This document shows positions 53,331-62,936 of a stretch of 64,000 nt of DNA, in pieces (positions within the stretch are counted from its first letter, which is position 1; the number at the start of each line of letters is the position of its first letter). The position numbers and the translations under genes are program-made. The stretch comes from Rhizobium grahamii CCGE 502 (lineage in GTDB: Bacteria > Pseudomonadota > Alphaproteobacteria > Rhizobiales > Rhizobiaceae): NCBI RefSeq assembly GCF_000298315.2, contig NZ_AEYE02000038.1:310001-374000 (forward strand), in the 5' to 3' direction. Below the pieces are notes generated by a model. The model was not told the origin of the DNA and made no database searches. It was given only the letters and a program-made list of their open reading frames with translations.

Positions 53331-53578
53331 GGCATTTTATCAGAAATATTAAAATCCATTTTACTGAACATTGAAGGTTGCCGGTTGTCTCAAAACGTGG
53401 GGATCATACCGCCAATCTCCCTTCATCGTCTTTGCTGCCGATTGGGGTGGGGTAAGGGTGTTGTGCGTTACCGGCCTATGACGGTGGAAAATTGAGGCGG
53501 CCTCATCGCGCTGCTTCACAATCAGTTCGAATCGGCGGCATCTTGCTTGAACCTCGGACGAGACACATGCAGGGCTGA

Positions 53579-54166
53579 ATGACCACCAACGAACAGAGTA
53601 GATTGAGAGAAGCGACCAAGCACACTGCCGTTATCGGAACCGTCGTGCAAATGTGGGAAAAACTCGCCTGGGATATCGACGTGTTCGAGGATATCCAGAG
53701 GAGCTATCCAAACGAGAAGCAGCCACTTGCCTATGCGGCGATCAATATCTGCATCGCCGCCGAGAGCCTCCGAGACTGGGTCATCGAAGCCATCAGATCG
53801 CTCGCGCCAGCCGGGAGCGAGCCTTCCAAAGATAACGTTCGAGATCAGCTAGCTTTGCAGATTCCTCAGCTCAACATGTGCACGGCGATCGCGAACACCG
53901 CGAAGCACCACAATTTCAAAGAGGGAAGGTGGGTCGGCGGGCGGGTCGAGCTTGGTTGGGAAGAGGGAGACGAGGACATTCCTTCCGGCTTTGCGCTCTA
54001 CCACGTCGACAACGACGGACAGAGCATGACGCTGGCTTTCAGCTCTTTCCGGGCACTCAAAGAGGCCTGGTGGAATGCGCTGGTTGCCGAAGGACTTGCA
54101 GCGGGCCGAATGCCCACTCCGGAGTGGATGCAAAACAAGTTGGCAGGATTTTCCGGCCAATCGTAG
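53579..54166 (+). CDS. hypothetical protein, 195 aa
   Basis: A complete 195-aa frame with ordinary codon use but no recognised family. It is mostly helical in the first two thirds (QMWEKLAWDIDVFEDIQRSY, AESLRDWVIEAIRSLAPAGS) with NTAKHHNFKEGRWVGGRVEL, a pattern reminiscent of AbiV/HEPN-like or abortive-infection C-terminal proteins (the TAKHH motif), but this is only a suggestion. It stands alone between the ligase remnant and the VapBC pair. Confidence 0.6.
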   Translation: MTTNEQSRLREATKHTAVIGTVVQMWEKLAWDIDVFEDIQRSYPNEKQPLAYAAINICIAAESLRDWVIEAIRSLAPAGSEPSKDNVRDQLALQIPQLNMCTAIANTAKHHNFKEGRWVGGRVELGWEEGDEDIPSGFALYHVDNDGQSMTLAFSSFRALKEAWWNALVAEGLAAGRMPTPEWMQNKLAGFSGQS

Positions 54167-54424
54167 AGCTTCCCCCATGACGCTTCGACCCTTGCCGCCA
54201 ACCTACCCTCCTGCCGAACCTGTCCAAGAGCAAGACGTGGCGGAATACGGGTCTTAGCCACAATGATAAAGTTGCAGTTGGCCCGGCCTACATGTGAGCC
54301 ATAACACCCCCGGGACCGGCGTTGCTCCCATGCCGGCGTTTAACCTGTCATATGAGAAGATTGCATGGCGATATCACATTATGTATAGTGCAATCATTGA
54401 TATCTATGTCGAAAGGACGTCATC

Positions 54425-54682
54425 ATGGCGAGCGTGACCGTTAGGAACCTGCCGGATGAGGTGCACCGCGCGCTTCGCGTGAGAGCAGCGATGCATGGCC
54501 GCAGCACCGAGGCCGAGATCCGCGACATCCTCGAAACGATTGTCCGTCCACCGGAGCGCGTCAAACTCGGTTCTTTATTGGCGTCTATTGCCCGTGACGC
54601 AGGAGGGCTGACTGATGCTGAAGCGGAGCATTTCCACCAGCTGCGTGACAAGACACCGGCTGAACCGATGAGCTTCAAATGA
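54425..54682 (+). CDS. FitA/VapB-type ribbon-helix-helix antitoxin
   Basis: This 85-aa protein begins ASVTVRNLPDEVHRALRVRA, the FitA-like RHH DNA-binding motif, with GRSTEAEIRDILE and an acidic toxin-binding tail. It overlaps the PIN toxin gene by 4 bp. AT-rich repeats with GATATC at 54370-54405 upstream may be its operator. Confidence 0.9.
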   Translation: MASVTVRNLPDEVHRALRVRAAMHGRSTEAEIRDILETIVRPPERVKLGSLLASIARDAGGLTDAEAEHFHQLRDKTPAEPMSFK

Positions 54683-55101
54683 TCGTCATCGATACCAACG
54701 TCGTTTCCGAACTGTGGAAGGCCGAGCCCGACCGCAATGTGATGGCCTGGATCGATGCGCAGATGATCGAAACGCTGTATTTATCCGCAATTACGGTGGC
54801 CGAACTGCGTTTCGGCTTGGCGGCCATGCCAGCAGGCAAGCGACGCACGATCTATCTGAATCGCTTGGAAGGAGAGGTATTGCCGGCCCTAGCGGGGCGC
54901 ATACTCCCCTTCGACTTGGATGCGGCACGAACTTATGCCGATCTGATGGCGCAAGCCAGCAGGGCAGGCAAAGCCATCAGCAATGCGGATGGCTATATCG
55001 CCGCAACGGCGTTGGCACGTGGGTTCATGGTCGCTACGCGCGATACCAGCCCATTCGCGGCCGCTGGGCTAGATATCATCAACCCCTGGGAGGCGTTATG
55101 A
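54679..55101 (+). CDS. FitB/VapC-type PIN-domain toxin
   Basis: This 140-aa PIN ribonuclease has IVIDTNVVSELWK (first aspartate), SAITVAELRFGLAAMPAGKR (glutamate), ISNADGYIAATALARGF (third aspartate) and VATRDTSPF (fourth). It is translationally coupled to the antitoxin (ATGA). All catalytic residues are present. Confidence 0.92.
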   Translation: MIVIDTNVVSELWKAEPDRNVMAWIDAQMIETLYLSAITVAELRFGLAAMPAGKRRTIYLNRLEGEVLPALAGRILPFDLDAARTYADLMAQASRAGKAISNADGYIAATALARGFMVATRDTSPFAAAGLDIINPWEAL

Positions 55102-55275
55102 TGGCACGGATTTTCAGGTCCTCATGTTATGTTATAACATGCCGATGCGGTGGCCAGGTTGGAATGTCCACTGTTGCGCAAAGTAGATGGGGTGGTTGCC
55201 GCCCTCCCCAAGTGGCATCGTTAGACGCTATCATATTTTAGAGCGTGTTTGGACCAGTAGCGGAGAGGACTACAC

Positions 55276-56304
55276 ATGACGGAAGTGATGATCGGGGTGG
55301 ATCTTGCAAAGAGCGTCATTCAGATTCACGGTGCATCGATGTCGGGCCGGTTGCTCTTTCGCAAGAAGCTGTCGCGGGGACAGTTCTTGCGTTTCATGGA
55401 AAGCCAGTCCGGGGCTGTCGTGGTGATGGAAGCTTGCAGCAGCGCTCACTACTGGGCACGGGAATTGGCGACGCTGGGGCATGAGGTCAAGCTGATCGCT
55501 CCGCAATATGTGCGACCTTTCGTGAAGCGTCAGAAGAACGATGCCGCTGATGCCGAGGCCATTGTTGTCGCGGCACAGCGACCCGAGATGCGCTTCGTAG
55601 AACCCAAGTCCGAAGATCAACAAGCGAAAGCGGTGTTGTTCCGAGCGCGGAAGCGTATCGTGCGCCAGCGGACGGAACTGGTGAATGCGCTGCGCGCTGT
55701 ACTTTACGAGTATGGCCACGTCGTTCCGCTCGGGTTAGGCCACATCAAGCGCATGGAGGCATTAGTCGATGATGCGGATAGCGCCCTGCCGAAACTCGTG
55801 AGGGAGGAATGCAGCGATCTTCTGGCCCAGATCAGCGAAAAGACCGCAAGAATCGAGGACAAGACGAAGAAGATTGCCGGACTTGCACAGCAGAGCAATG
55901 TTGCGCGACGTCTCAAGACCATGCCAGGCGTAGGCCCGATGGTAGCTCTTGCGGTAGAGGCTTTTGCCCCGGCAATGGACAGCTTCAAGTGCGGGCGAGA
56001 TTTTGCGGCTTGGCTCGGTCTAGTCCCGCGACAATTCTCTTCAGGCGGCAAAGAAAGGCTCGGCCGAGTGTCCAAAGCCGGTCAGGCCGACATCCGCAGA
56101 CTGCTGATCATCGGCGCTATGGCACGCGTAAGCTGGGTGAGCCGTCGATCGCCAGTGCAGGGCTCATGGCTATCGCGGATGCTGGCTCGCAAGCCGAGAA
56201 TGTTGGTGGCGATCGCGCTCGCAAACAAGATGGCTCGTAGGATGTGGGCCATGCTGACGAAGCAGGAAGATTTTTGTGATCCGATGTTGGCCGTAGCGGC
56301 ATGA
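55276..56304 (+). CDS. IS110-family transposase (IS1111 group)
   Basis: This 342-aa protein is a DEDD transposase: MIGVDLAKSVIQIHG with the first aspartate, VVVMEACSSAHYWAREL with the glutamate, and KNDAADAEAIVVAAQRPEMR with the DAxD pair; the C-terminal domain has MPGVGPMVALAVEAF and the serine-containing GRVSKAGQADIRRLLIIGA. Frame intact. IS110 elements make no target duplication and their ends were not determined here. Confidence 0.93.
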   Translation: MTEVMIGVDLAKSVIQIHGASMSGRLLFRKKLSRGQFLRFMESQSGAVVVMEACSSAHYWARELATLGHEVKLIAPQYVRPFVKRQKNDAADAEAIVVAAQRPEMRFVEPKSEDQQAKAVLFRARKRIVRQRTELVNALRAVLYEYGHVVPLGLGHIKRMEALVDDADSALPKLVREECSDLLAQISEKTARIEDKTKKIAGLAQQSNVARRLKTMPGVGPMVALAVEAFAPAMDSFKCGRDFAAWLGLVPRQFSSGGKERLGRVSKAGQADIRRLLIIGAMARVSWVSRRSPVQGSWLSRMLARKPRMLVAIALANKMARRMWAMLTKQEDFCDPMLAVAA

Positions 56305-56750
56305 GCTGATGCTGAACGCTGAGGACTAACACCGGTTAGGAGGTGTGAGAAGTCGATGACCTGAATGGGCGCATGATCGAACCGATCCGGATGGGGAAAA
56401 CCAGGGACATTTCTGGAGCTCGCAAGCTCGGAAAGTAGATTTGGACCCGATCCGCTGATCACCATACCGGCCAGCGGCTTATGGAAGTGCCGCACAAAAA
56501 GGCCTGACAGAAGACCGCACTCGATCACATGTTCAAAAGGCCAAAACTGCTTGCACTACGGGCGGCAACCACAGAAGAAATGTCACTTTGCGCTGCCATA
56601 CGACGCGACGACCAGCCCCGATCCGACCGGCTGATCCGGTTGCAAAATCAGATCGGGAAGAAATACCGCTTCGGCTTTAGCTTCAGTTTCAATTGTGCGG
56701 TAGATGTTCCAGGCGGCTTTATGCTGCACGGTTGAAACCAGGATCTCACA
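56305..56750. other. region downstream of the IS110 transposase
   Basis: About 450 bp including the unresolved IS110 right end. A 68-aa frame at 56529 has no recognised family. Confidence 0.3.
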
Positions 56751-57074
56751 ACGCTGCCGCTGGGTGACGTAGATGTCGCCGCTCTCTCGCCGCTGATGCG
56801 CGGCATGATCCTGGCCCTATCCTATGCCGACACTCAAGCCGGCATCGGCTTGACAGCCACAGGCGCCATGAACCGCAAGTTCGTGCACTGGGCCGTCGCT
56901 CACTTCCATTGGCTCGGCTACACATCCGAAGACCTGTACAGCATGAATAAGGTCCTCAATGAATCCGACATGCCACCGCCTTGGGCGGTGCGCGACATGC
57001 TCAGCCACCTCAAACTTCTTCGCCGGGAAAAAAAGACAGGCTGCTGTCGACTAAACGTAGTCGGGACTCCGTGA
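56751..57074 (+). pseudogene. fragment of a conserved hypothetical protein
   Basis: The frame reads LTTLPLGDVDVAALSPLMRG, GIGLTATGAMNRKFVHWAVA and YSMNKVLNESDMPPPWAVRD, a coherent, protein-like sequence found without a start codon of its own and ending abruptly. I recall similar sequence in hypothetical plasmid proteins (pRiA4b ORF-3-like), but cannot confirm it. Confidence 0.4.
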
Positions 57075-57129
57075 CAAGGCCGAAAGCCTACTTAATCTGA
57101 TCGCGAGCGCGAACTGAATAAAGTTCCAG

Positions 57130-57554
57130 GTCGCCGCGACATGAGAGGATCGATGCAGCAATACTTGAGGGCGTCAAGCCAGACCAGGATTTCGAGAAGA
57201 TCATCGATCGCAGCAACGAGATCGGCAAGGGCGGCGGCCGGCGCGTTTTCGACGTGATTGGTGACGATTCAGTCATCAAGGAGATCATCGTTCCCACCCC
57301 CCCGCCGCCAACTTCACGGAGTGGTCGGTCTGGGTCGCTCTCAAGACTATGCGGGAGGATATCATTGGCAACGAACGCAACATCGAACTGAAGGAACAGT
57401 TCGCGGAGATTTTCGCGATAAGCGAGACCGGCCGCTTCCTTCTCATGGAGCGTCTGGGCAAGCCATTCCCAAGCTGCTTGAAGGTTGGCTCAACGACCAA
57501 AAGCTCAGCGCGTTCGGTAAGACCGCGGCGACGGAGACGTCCGCTTCTGCTTAG
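57130..57554 (+). pseudogene. frameshifted protein, possibly kinase-like
   Basis: Three frames hold one protein: KIIDRSNEIGKGGGRRVFDV and GDDSVIKEIIVP; then ANFTEWSVWVALKTMREDII and AEIFAISETGRFLLMERL; then IPKLLEGWLNDQKLSAFGKT and a stop at 57554. The glycine-rich start, the VIK lysine and the SETGRFLLMERL hinge look like the N-lobe of a protein kinase fold, but this is a guess. A run of C (PPPP codons, near 57297) marks one frameshift. It is convergent with, and overlaps by 4 bp, the E1 gene. Confidence 0.45.
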
Positions 57555-59110
57555 GCGGCGGATGTGTTGCTCAGCGGTTCAACGCGATTGGCGTATTTGC
57601 GCCTGTAGGCGGAGATGAAATCCTCGTCGCTACAGATGCAGCGGCCGCTCAAATCTTTCGCTTTCGGGTCATGCAGGTGACCTCCAAGGGGGCGCAGAAG
57701 ATTCACGCGAGTGCTTGTTGTTGGACTGGTCGGAAAACCCGCACTATGTTTGACCAACTCCGCAGCCAGCATGATCCCGGCAAGCGCTGACTGAAAGGCC
57801 ATCGGAACCACGGTTCGGACTTGACGACTTCCATCGCTCAGCTGGAATACAAGACCGCCGCAGATAGCCTGTTGATAAAAAGAGCGCAGCGGCTGGCCAA
57901 CAAACGGGGCTAGCGATTCAAAAGGCACAGCCATCGCCGTAGCCACCCGAACTACAAAATCGTTGGGAACTCCGGCATTGGTCTGCAGGAGCGTCTTCAC
58001 CAGCTCGTGTTCGTCCGGTATTCCGAATTCCTCGGCAATCAGCTGGTGCTCGTCCTTGGATTTTCCGGTCGGCATGTACATGCAACTAAGACATGCCTGA
58101 CCGTCGTCGAAGCCATGCCGCGAGATCCCGAGATCGTGCTCCTGCGTCCAGGCATTCGCGATCCATCGAGGCAGAGCACCTTGGACAGCGAGACGGTCGG
58201 CGGCTGTGTCCAGCGCCACACCCACTCGGTCGAAAACCCAGTCGCCCCGGCGCGTAACATATTCCGCCCACGTCAGCGGGTGCGCCTCGACCTCGAAAGC
58301 GGTCGATCGAAGGGCGGTGCTAGCAAGCTCCGCCTTGGACATGCCGATCTCCGCTTGGCCTGCCAGGACGTAGCGCTGCAGGTTTGAGAGTTCGACCGCT
58401 TCGTGATCGATGATATGCAGGCGACCTGAGAGGCCGGATTGTTTCGCCAGGGCCCAAATCGCGCCATGGCCTATCGCGCCGAGCCCAACCAGATGCGTGT
58501 CGCCTAGGTCGGCAGCGAAGTCAATCGGACCAGCATCGCCGGCTTCAGCCTTGTTATAGCTGTATAACGAGAGGTCAATGGCCTCGTCCAACTCGGCGCC
58601 GGTCAACTGGGCGGCGAAGATGGTTCGAAACACGTTGGCGGCGCCGAAGCAACTGGCGACGCCCGCTCCAAAAGGCAGCAAACTCGAGCCAGAGCCCACC
58701 GGGCTCGTACGCGACAGTTTTGCCGCCCAACCGTCCGATCCGATGAAAAAGGTCGGGCATCGGAGTGATGGGCTCGTCGCTCCTGCAACGAGGCAGACCG
58801 TGGCGAACTTGCCGGAACGCCGGATGCCGACTTTTGGATTGATCGACTTTGCCAAGCGCTCCAGCGCCTGGGCTTGAGAGCTCGCCGCACTAGCCAAGGG
58901 GAGTATCGCCAGAACCGGATACAGTCTTGCAAGCAACCTCACAGCAAGATCTAGCGTCGCCTGGCCTTCGGCGCACGAAGCGGCCTGATCGTCGAAGGCG
59001 ACGGCCACGACCTGCTTTTCAAGAGCCGCTTTGAACTCGCCCAGATGAAAATCGGCCAGGACCTGAGATGCCGCCGTAGCAGCGCGATCGATGAAATTAG
59101 CAAGGGCCAT
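57551..59110 (-). CDS. E1-like (ThiF-family) activating enzyme of a ubiquitin-like operon
   Basis: This 519-aa protein has an unusual N-terminal domain of about 200 aa and then the ThiF/E1 adenylation domain: HLVGLGAIGHGAIWALAKQS (nucleotide-binding glycines at 209-216), IIDHEAVELSNLQRYVLAGQ with the IxDxDxVExSNLxRQ pattern, and zinc-type cysteines CLSCMY and CIC. E1 enzymes adenylate the C-terminus of a ubiquitin-like protein and pass it to E2. The start is 2 bp after the JAB gene. It is the last gene of a four-gene operon. Intact by all visible motifs. Confidence 0.92.
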   Translation of the reverse strand: MALANFIDRAATAASQVLADFHLGEFKAALEKQVVAVAFDDQAASCAEGQATLDLAVRLLARLYPVLAILPLASAASSQAQALERLAKSINPKVGIRRSGKFATVCLVAGATSPSLRCPTFFIGSDGWAAKLSRTSPVGSGSSLLPFGAGVASCFGAANVFRTIFAAQLTGAELDEAIDLSLYSYNKAEAGDAGPIDFAADLGDTHLVGLGAIGHGAIWALAKQSGLSGRLHIIDHEAVELSNLQRYVLAGQAEIGMSKAELASTALRSTAFEVEAHPLTWAEYVTRRGDWVFDRVGVALDTAADRLAVQGALPRWIANAWTQEHDLGISRHGFDDGQACLSCMYMPTGKSKDEHQLIAEEFGIPDEHELVKTLLQTNAGVPNDFVVRVATAMAVPFESLAPFVGQPLRSFYQQAICGGLVFQLSDGSRQVRTVVPMAFQSALAGIMLAAELVKHSAGFPTSPTTSTRVNLLRPLGGHLHDPKAKDLSGRCICSDEDFISAYRRKYANRVEPLSNTSAA

Positions 59111-59112
59111 CG

Positions 59113-59601
59113 TTAACTCGTTATCGTGATCATTCGCGTCAGCGCCGCGGACGCGACCTCATTCCAGTTCGCCTTCGCGTCAAGTCGATAAGCGGCCACG
59201 CGAGCAAGGTCGAAAGGCTCTCGGGCAAAATTCGGCACTACCAGCGACAGGCACCCAACCGTGGTAGCGACCGCGTAGGCGTCATCGGTCGTCGAATGAT
59301 AGGCGTGGCCCGGATGACTATGGATCTGCGCCAGAAGCGTCAGGCCACGTTTGTAGAGCCAGACATTGAGGCGGTGCAGTTCTTCGGCAGGAACCATCAC
59401 ACAGACGCCGTCGCTCGTTCGGATGTGACGCTGCGCCGGAATAACCGTTTCTGTCACCGCAAAGTGCTGGTCTTGCCGGACGCCGACCCAGAGCGCCATT
59501 CCTTCATGGCCCTGCTGACCAACCGATCGCAGATGCGCTTGCACAGTGGACACGCAGTCTTGGGGGAGGGCGACGGTTCTAACATCCTCTAACGCGGTCA
59601 T
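59113..59601 (-). CDS. JAB/JAMM metallopeptidase (deubiquitinase-like)
   Basis: This 162-aa protein carries a full JAMM motif: E33 in GHEGMALWVG, H94-S-H96-P in QIHSHPGHA, and S103-T-T-D106. JAB peptidases remove or mature ubiquitin-like tags. The ATG at 59601 overlaps the E2 stop (ATGA), which decides the start; a longer frame is antisense-like and lacks support. It is the third gene of the operon. Confidence 0.92.
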   Translation of the reverse strand: MTALEDVRTVALPQDCVSTVQAHLRSVGQQGHEGMALWVGVRQDQHFAVTETVIPAQRHIRTSDGVCVMVPAEELHRLNVWLYKRGLTLLAQIHSHPGHAYHSTTDDAYAVATTVGCLSLVVPNFAREPFDLARVAAYRLDAKANWNEVASAALTRMITITS

Positions 59602-60200
59602 TCTGGAATGGCCTGAGGTGGCACCTGCAGTCCTCCCACCGCGATTTGAACCTGAATCTGCAGCTGCTCCACCGGGCCGGTTCCGTACTTGATGATCTTG
59701 TCCAGGATGAAGGCCAAACAGCCTTCGCCAGAACCTCGATGAAGTAGCCATGGGTCACCTGAATGGGCTGGATTATCGTGGTATTCCCGGACTCCCGCCA
59801 TGCACAGGAATGGTTCGTCCTCGAGACTGTTGGCCTGGATAAAATCCGTCACGGTGTTCGGCTGGATGAGATCCGGTGGGGTCCCAGACAGACGCCTCAG
59901 CATATTCAGGGGGAGATCCTTCCGGGCAATCGGCTGGCGGGTAAATGGATCGACGAAGACCACGGACAATGGTCTTAAATCGAAGTTGGTGAAGTCGATC
60001 TCGATGGCTGCGCCGATAACGCGCGGTTTCAACTTCGGGCTTGCAAATATGAAGAAAGCGATCGGAAAGCTCGCCTCGACCAGGAAGCAGCCTTGAGTCC
60101 GATAGGCATCTGCATATGGCCGGAACCGGCCGATCTCCCGATCAAACTTCGCTCGCGAGACCTCCGGCTCCACAGTTTGGAGTTCAGGCACCTGCGACAC
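59598..60200 (-). CDS. prokaryotic E2-like conjugating enzyme
   Basis: This 200-aa protein matches bacterial E2-like proteins: a mixed beta sheet (GCFLVEASFPIAFFIFASPK; FDLRPLSVVFVDPFTRQPIA) followed by the putative catalytic cysteine C133 in EPFLCMAGVREYHDNPAHSG and the His/Asp-rich HSGDPWLLHR. It should carry the activated ubiquitin-like protein as a thioester. It overlaps the ubiquitin-like gene by 17 bp. Assignment rests on operon context as well as sequence. Confidence 0.82.
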   Translation of the reverse strand: MSQVPELQTVEPEVSRAKFDREIGRFRPYADAYRTQGCFLVEASFPIAFFIFASPKLKPRVIGAAIEIDFTNFDLRPLSVVFVDPFTRQPIARKDLPLNMLRRLSGTPPDLIQPNTVTDFIQANSLEDEPFLCMAGVREYHDNPAHSGDPWLLHRGSGEGCLAFILDKIIKYGTGPVEQLQIQVQIAVGGLQVPPQAIPE

Positions 60201-60483
60201 CCGCCTTCAGGCTGAGGAACAGGGTTACAGTATTCGCGAAGCCGAAATCGCCAATTTTCTTGTCGACGTCGAGCAAGGTGCCGGCCTCGTCCTTAAATTC
60301 CCAGTTCTCGGCAGGTTGAGCCACGTTCTGCGTGGCCTCAAGGGCTTTGGTGCGAACGACGTGAAGCGGCTGGTTGGGATTGGCTTCGACCTGCGTGGGC
60401 TGGCCGTTCACCACAACGATGATATCGATCTTCCCGGGACCGCCACCGTGATTACCGCCGCCCTTACCCGAATCCTTCGACAT
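60184..60483 (-). CDS. ubiquitin-like protein (DUF2604 type)
   Basis: This 99-aa protein begins with a glycine-rich, probably disordered MSKDSGKGGGNHGGGPG, then a beta-grasp fold: IDIIVVVNGQPTQVEANPNQ, WEFKDEAGTLLDVDKKIGDF, TVTLFLSLKAGVAGA. It resembles DUF2604 ubiquitin-like proteins. The C-terminus ends GA rather than GG, with no tail for the JAB enzyme to remove. It is the first gene of the operon Ub-like, E2, JAB, E1. The start at 60483 excludes a 37-codon upstream extension with no similarity. Confidence 0.88.
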   Translation of the reverse strand: MSKDSGKGGGNHGGGPGKIDIIVVVNGQPTQVEANPNQPLHVVRTKALEATQNVAQPAENWEFKDEAGTLLDVDKKIGDFGFANTVTLFLSLKAGVAGA

Positions 60484-61554
60484 TGTCGTACTCCTGTGGC
60501 TTGCCAACCGGCCCCAAGGTGCTACTGCCGACTCATTGGTGAGCGGGCTGGCGGTCTTTGATCGTCCACTCGGCGCCACGAACCGCGAGTACATGAAAGA
60601 CAGGGGATAAGCTACCGAATCGGTGCTAGACTTCTTTTAAGCGGTACTTGATCGGCAAGTAAACCAGTCGAAACTGCTTATCCCAACTATAATCGATTAG
60701 AGCATTGCGAAAGTATTCTCGATATCTTCATGTGCCTCGCAGTCGCCAGTTCGAGTGGCCTCCTGCAACCGGGCACGCCATGTGCAGCGTTCGCCGGCCG
60801 GTCTGAATTTCGGTTCGATCGAGCTAGGCGGCGCTGTGATGATTTGCATCGGGCGGCTATCGGCCCGCAATCTTGACTCAAGGTTGCGGCAACTAATGCA
60901 CCAGATCGGCCATCAGCTGGCGCCGCAACCGCGGCTGATGAAACGTCCGCCGGTGGTTACATGGCAGCCGCTGCCCAATTTACTTGGACCTCGGTAACGA
61001 GCACATCGGCCTTCCGGGACTTTCGAGCAAGCCAATCCTCTGGAGGCTCCATTTCGGGATTGGAGATGCCGTCGCAACGCCGATATCTCGCAAAAGCTTC
61101 ATTGAACACCACCGAGACTGCGCGCCCTTACGCGGATATCGACGCCAGGTAAGGTAATCGTACCGTACAGGAGAAGCGACATCTGGCCGCGAAGAAGAAG
61201 GGCGGCCGAGATTCTGAAGTCGTCGGCTTCCTGTCGCAAGGTTCAATTCGGGGACGGGCTAGCTTGTTCGGCCGTTAACTCGCTCGAGCAAGTCCATTTC
61301 CATCACGACGTCGGTCTGCAAGTCCTCGCCGACCGTAAACGTGGTGCTTCCGGTTGTCGCAAATCGGGCCCGTTTCTAGAATGCTATGGCTCGTGCGTTT
61401 CGCTCGAACACGGTTAGTTCCACGCGCGCTGTCGGAATTGCATCAGGTCTGGTTCCTTGCCCGCTGATCGTTGCGCAAGCTGAAGACCACTATACATATT
61501 GGAGAAGCTAACCCAAGTGCATCACGCCTGTTTTGCAGGGTAGGGCATCACGCC
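60484..61554. other. intergenic region upstream of the ubiquitin-like operon
   Basis: About 1.07 kb with no supported gene; it should contain the operon promoter, which was not identified. AT-rich sequence occurs at 60630-60720. Confidence 0.35.
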
Positions 61555-62552
61555 TCATCCTGCAAATGCTCCATGAACACCTCGGCCGGCGTCTTTTAGC
61601 CAAGGCATTTGCGGGGTTGGTCGTTCAGATGGCGCGCAAGTTGGATCAGGTCGCGCTGTGACACGGCGGCCAGGTCTGTAGTTCCTGGCATGAAGCGGCG
61701 AATGCGCTTGTTGGCGTTTTCCACGGCTCCTTTGCCACGGTGCACTCGGGTCGCAGAACCAGCTACGCGCGCCGATCCCTTCTTCCAAAGCCCTGAATCC
61801 GGCAAACTCGGTACCGCGGTCAAACGTGAAGCTTTGACGTGCAAAGGCCGGCAAAGGAGAGAAAGCTCTGATGATCTTGTCCATGATCGGGCGAGAATGC
61901 CGGCTTGGATTCTTGATGAGAACGGTGTACCGGCTCTTGCGCTCCACGAGGGACGTGACATTGGCATGGCCGAGTGGACGCTCAAAGATGAGGAGGTCGC
62001 CCTCCCAATGCCCAAACTGCGATCTGATCTATCTCCAATAAAATCAGGACGTTCGGCTATGCGATGCGAGGCTGGAAACACACCGTCGCGCGGCTTCCTG
62101 GAGCGCAGTGGACGACGTTTGCGACGCGCTTCCGGGAGATACTGATAGAGGCCAAGCCCATAATCTCCCTTGCTGTAAATGAAGCGATAGATTGTCTCTT
62201 TACAGACGCGGACGAGGCTGCGTCCGTCCAACAGCAGGCGCCCGGCGATCTGCTCCGGAGACCAGCGTGCCTCTAGCTGGTTGATGATCTCCGTGCGTAA
62301 GTTCGGGTGCCGCCGCAGCTTTCTCAACCGGCGTCGCCGTTCCTTAGAAATATCGTGAGCTACCGTGCTGTAGTAGCCGTCGTAGTCCGGCAGTTCACGA
62401 TCGCTAAACGTGTTGCGTTTGATCTCGCGGTAAATCGTCGAACGATGGCGGCCAAGCTGACGTGCCATTTCGTTGACTGGATCTTTTGCCGCCACCAGCT
62501 GATGTAGGCGACGTCGGTCGGCGAGAGCAAGCTGCGTATAGCATCGGGACAT
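61555..62552 (-). pseudogene. IS30-family transposase (copy 2), decayed
   Basis: The start MSRCYTQLALADRRRLHQLV and HTH GRHRSTIYREIKRNTFSD are intact. After RSRKPRDGVFPASH the frame is lost; FTFDRGTEFAGFRALEEGIG with a catalytic aspartate lies in another frame, and QRDLIQLARHLNDQPRKCLG returns to the first. A TAA replaces the expected tyrosine after KCLG, before TPAEVFMEHLQ. At least two frameshifts and one nonsense change make it inactive. Confidence 0.88.
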
Positions 62553-62777
62553 GCCAAAATCTCCAAAGTGAAGCCGTTGAAATCATTGGCATGTCGCAAT
62601 TGGAAATAGAATGTACCGCGGCTACAACAAATGTGGCGTAAGCTTTATTATGGAACAGCAAAGCGGCTTTGTTTCTGTTGCTTTTTCGAAGTGGCATTGT
62701 GACATTTGCCCGCTTCGGGAGCGCGGGTCATACACCCATCGCGAGGCGTCTCGGCATTTCCGGGTGTCGCCACGCTG

Positions 62778-62936
62778 GTGCCGGCGTCGGGCCGGCAGCT
62801 CGACCTGATATTCAAAACCCGGACGCTAGACGGACTGAGCGACAAGGAGCGCAAGAAGGCGATATCTACACTGGCTTGTCTGCTGATGCAGGCGGCCGGT
62901 CTGGCCGTCGAGGAGCTCAACGATGACCAGCACTGA
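62778..62936 (+). CDS. small protein upstream of the recombinase
   Basis: This frame (GTG at 62778) gives about 52 aa: PASGRQLDLIFKTRTLDGLS, KERKKAISTLACLLMQAAGL, ending AVEELNDDQH. It overlaps the recombinase start by 14 bp, so the two are coupled. Similar short proteins precede recombinase genes in rhizobial plasmids. Function unknown; the start codon is uncertain. Confidence 0.6.
   Translation: MPASGRQLDLIFKTRTLDGLSDKERKKAISTLACLLMQAAGLAVEELNDDQH

Noticed and set aside
55104-55120. TGGCAC near the end of the FitB gene as a sigma-54 promoter
   Set aside because: TGGCACGGATTTTCAG lacks the -12 GC and no NifA site or gene fits.
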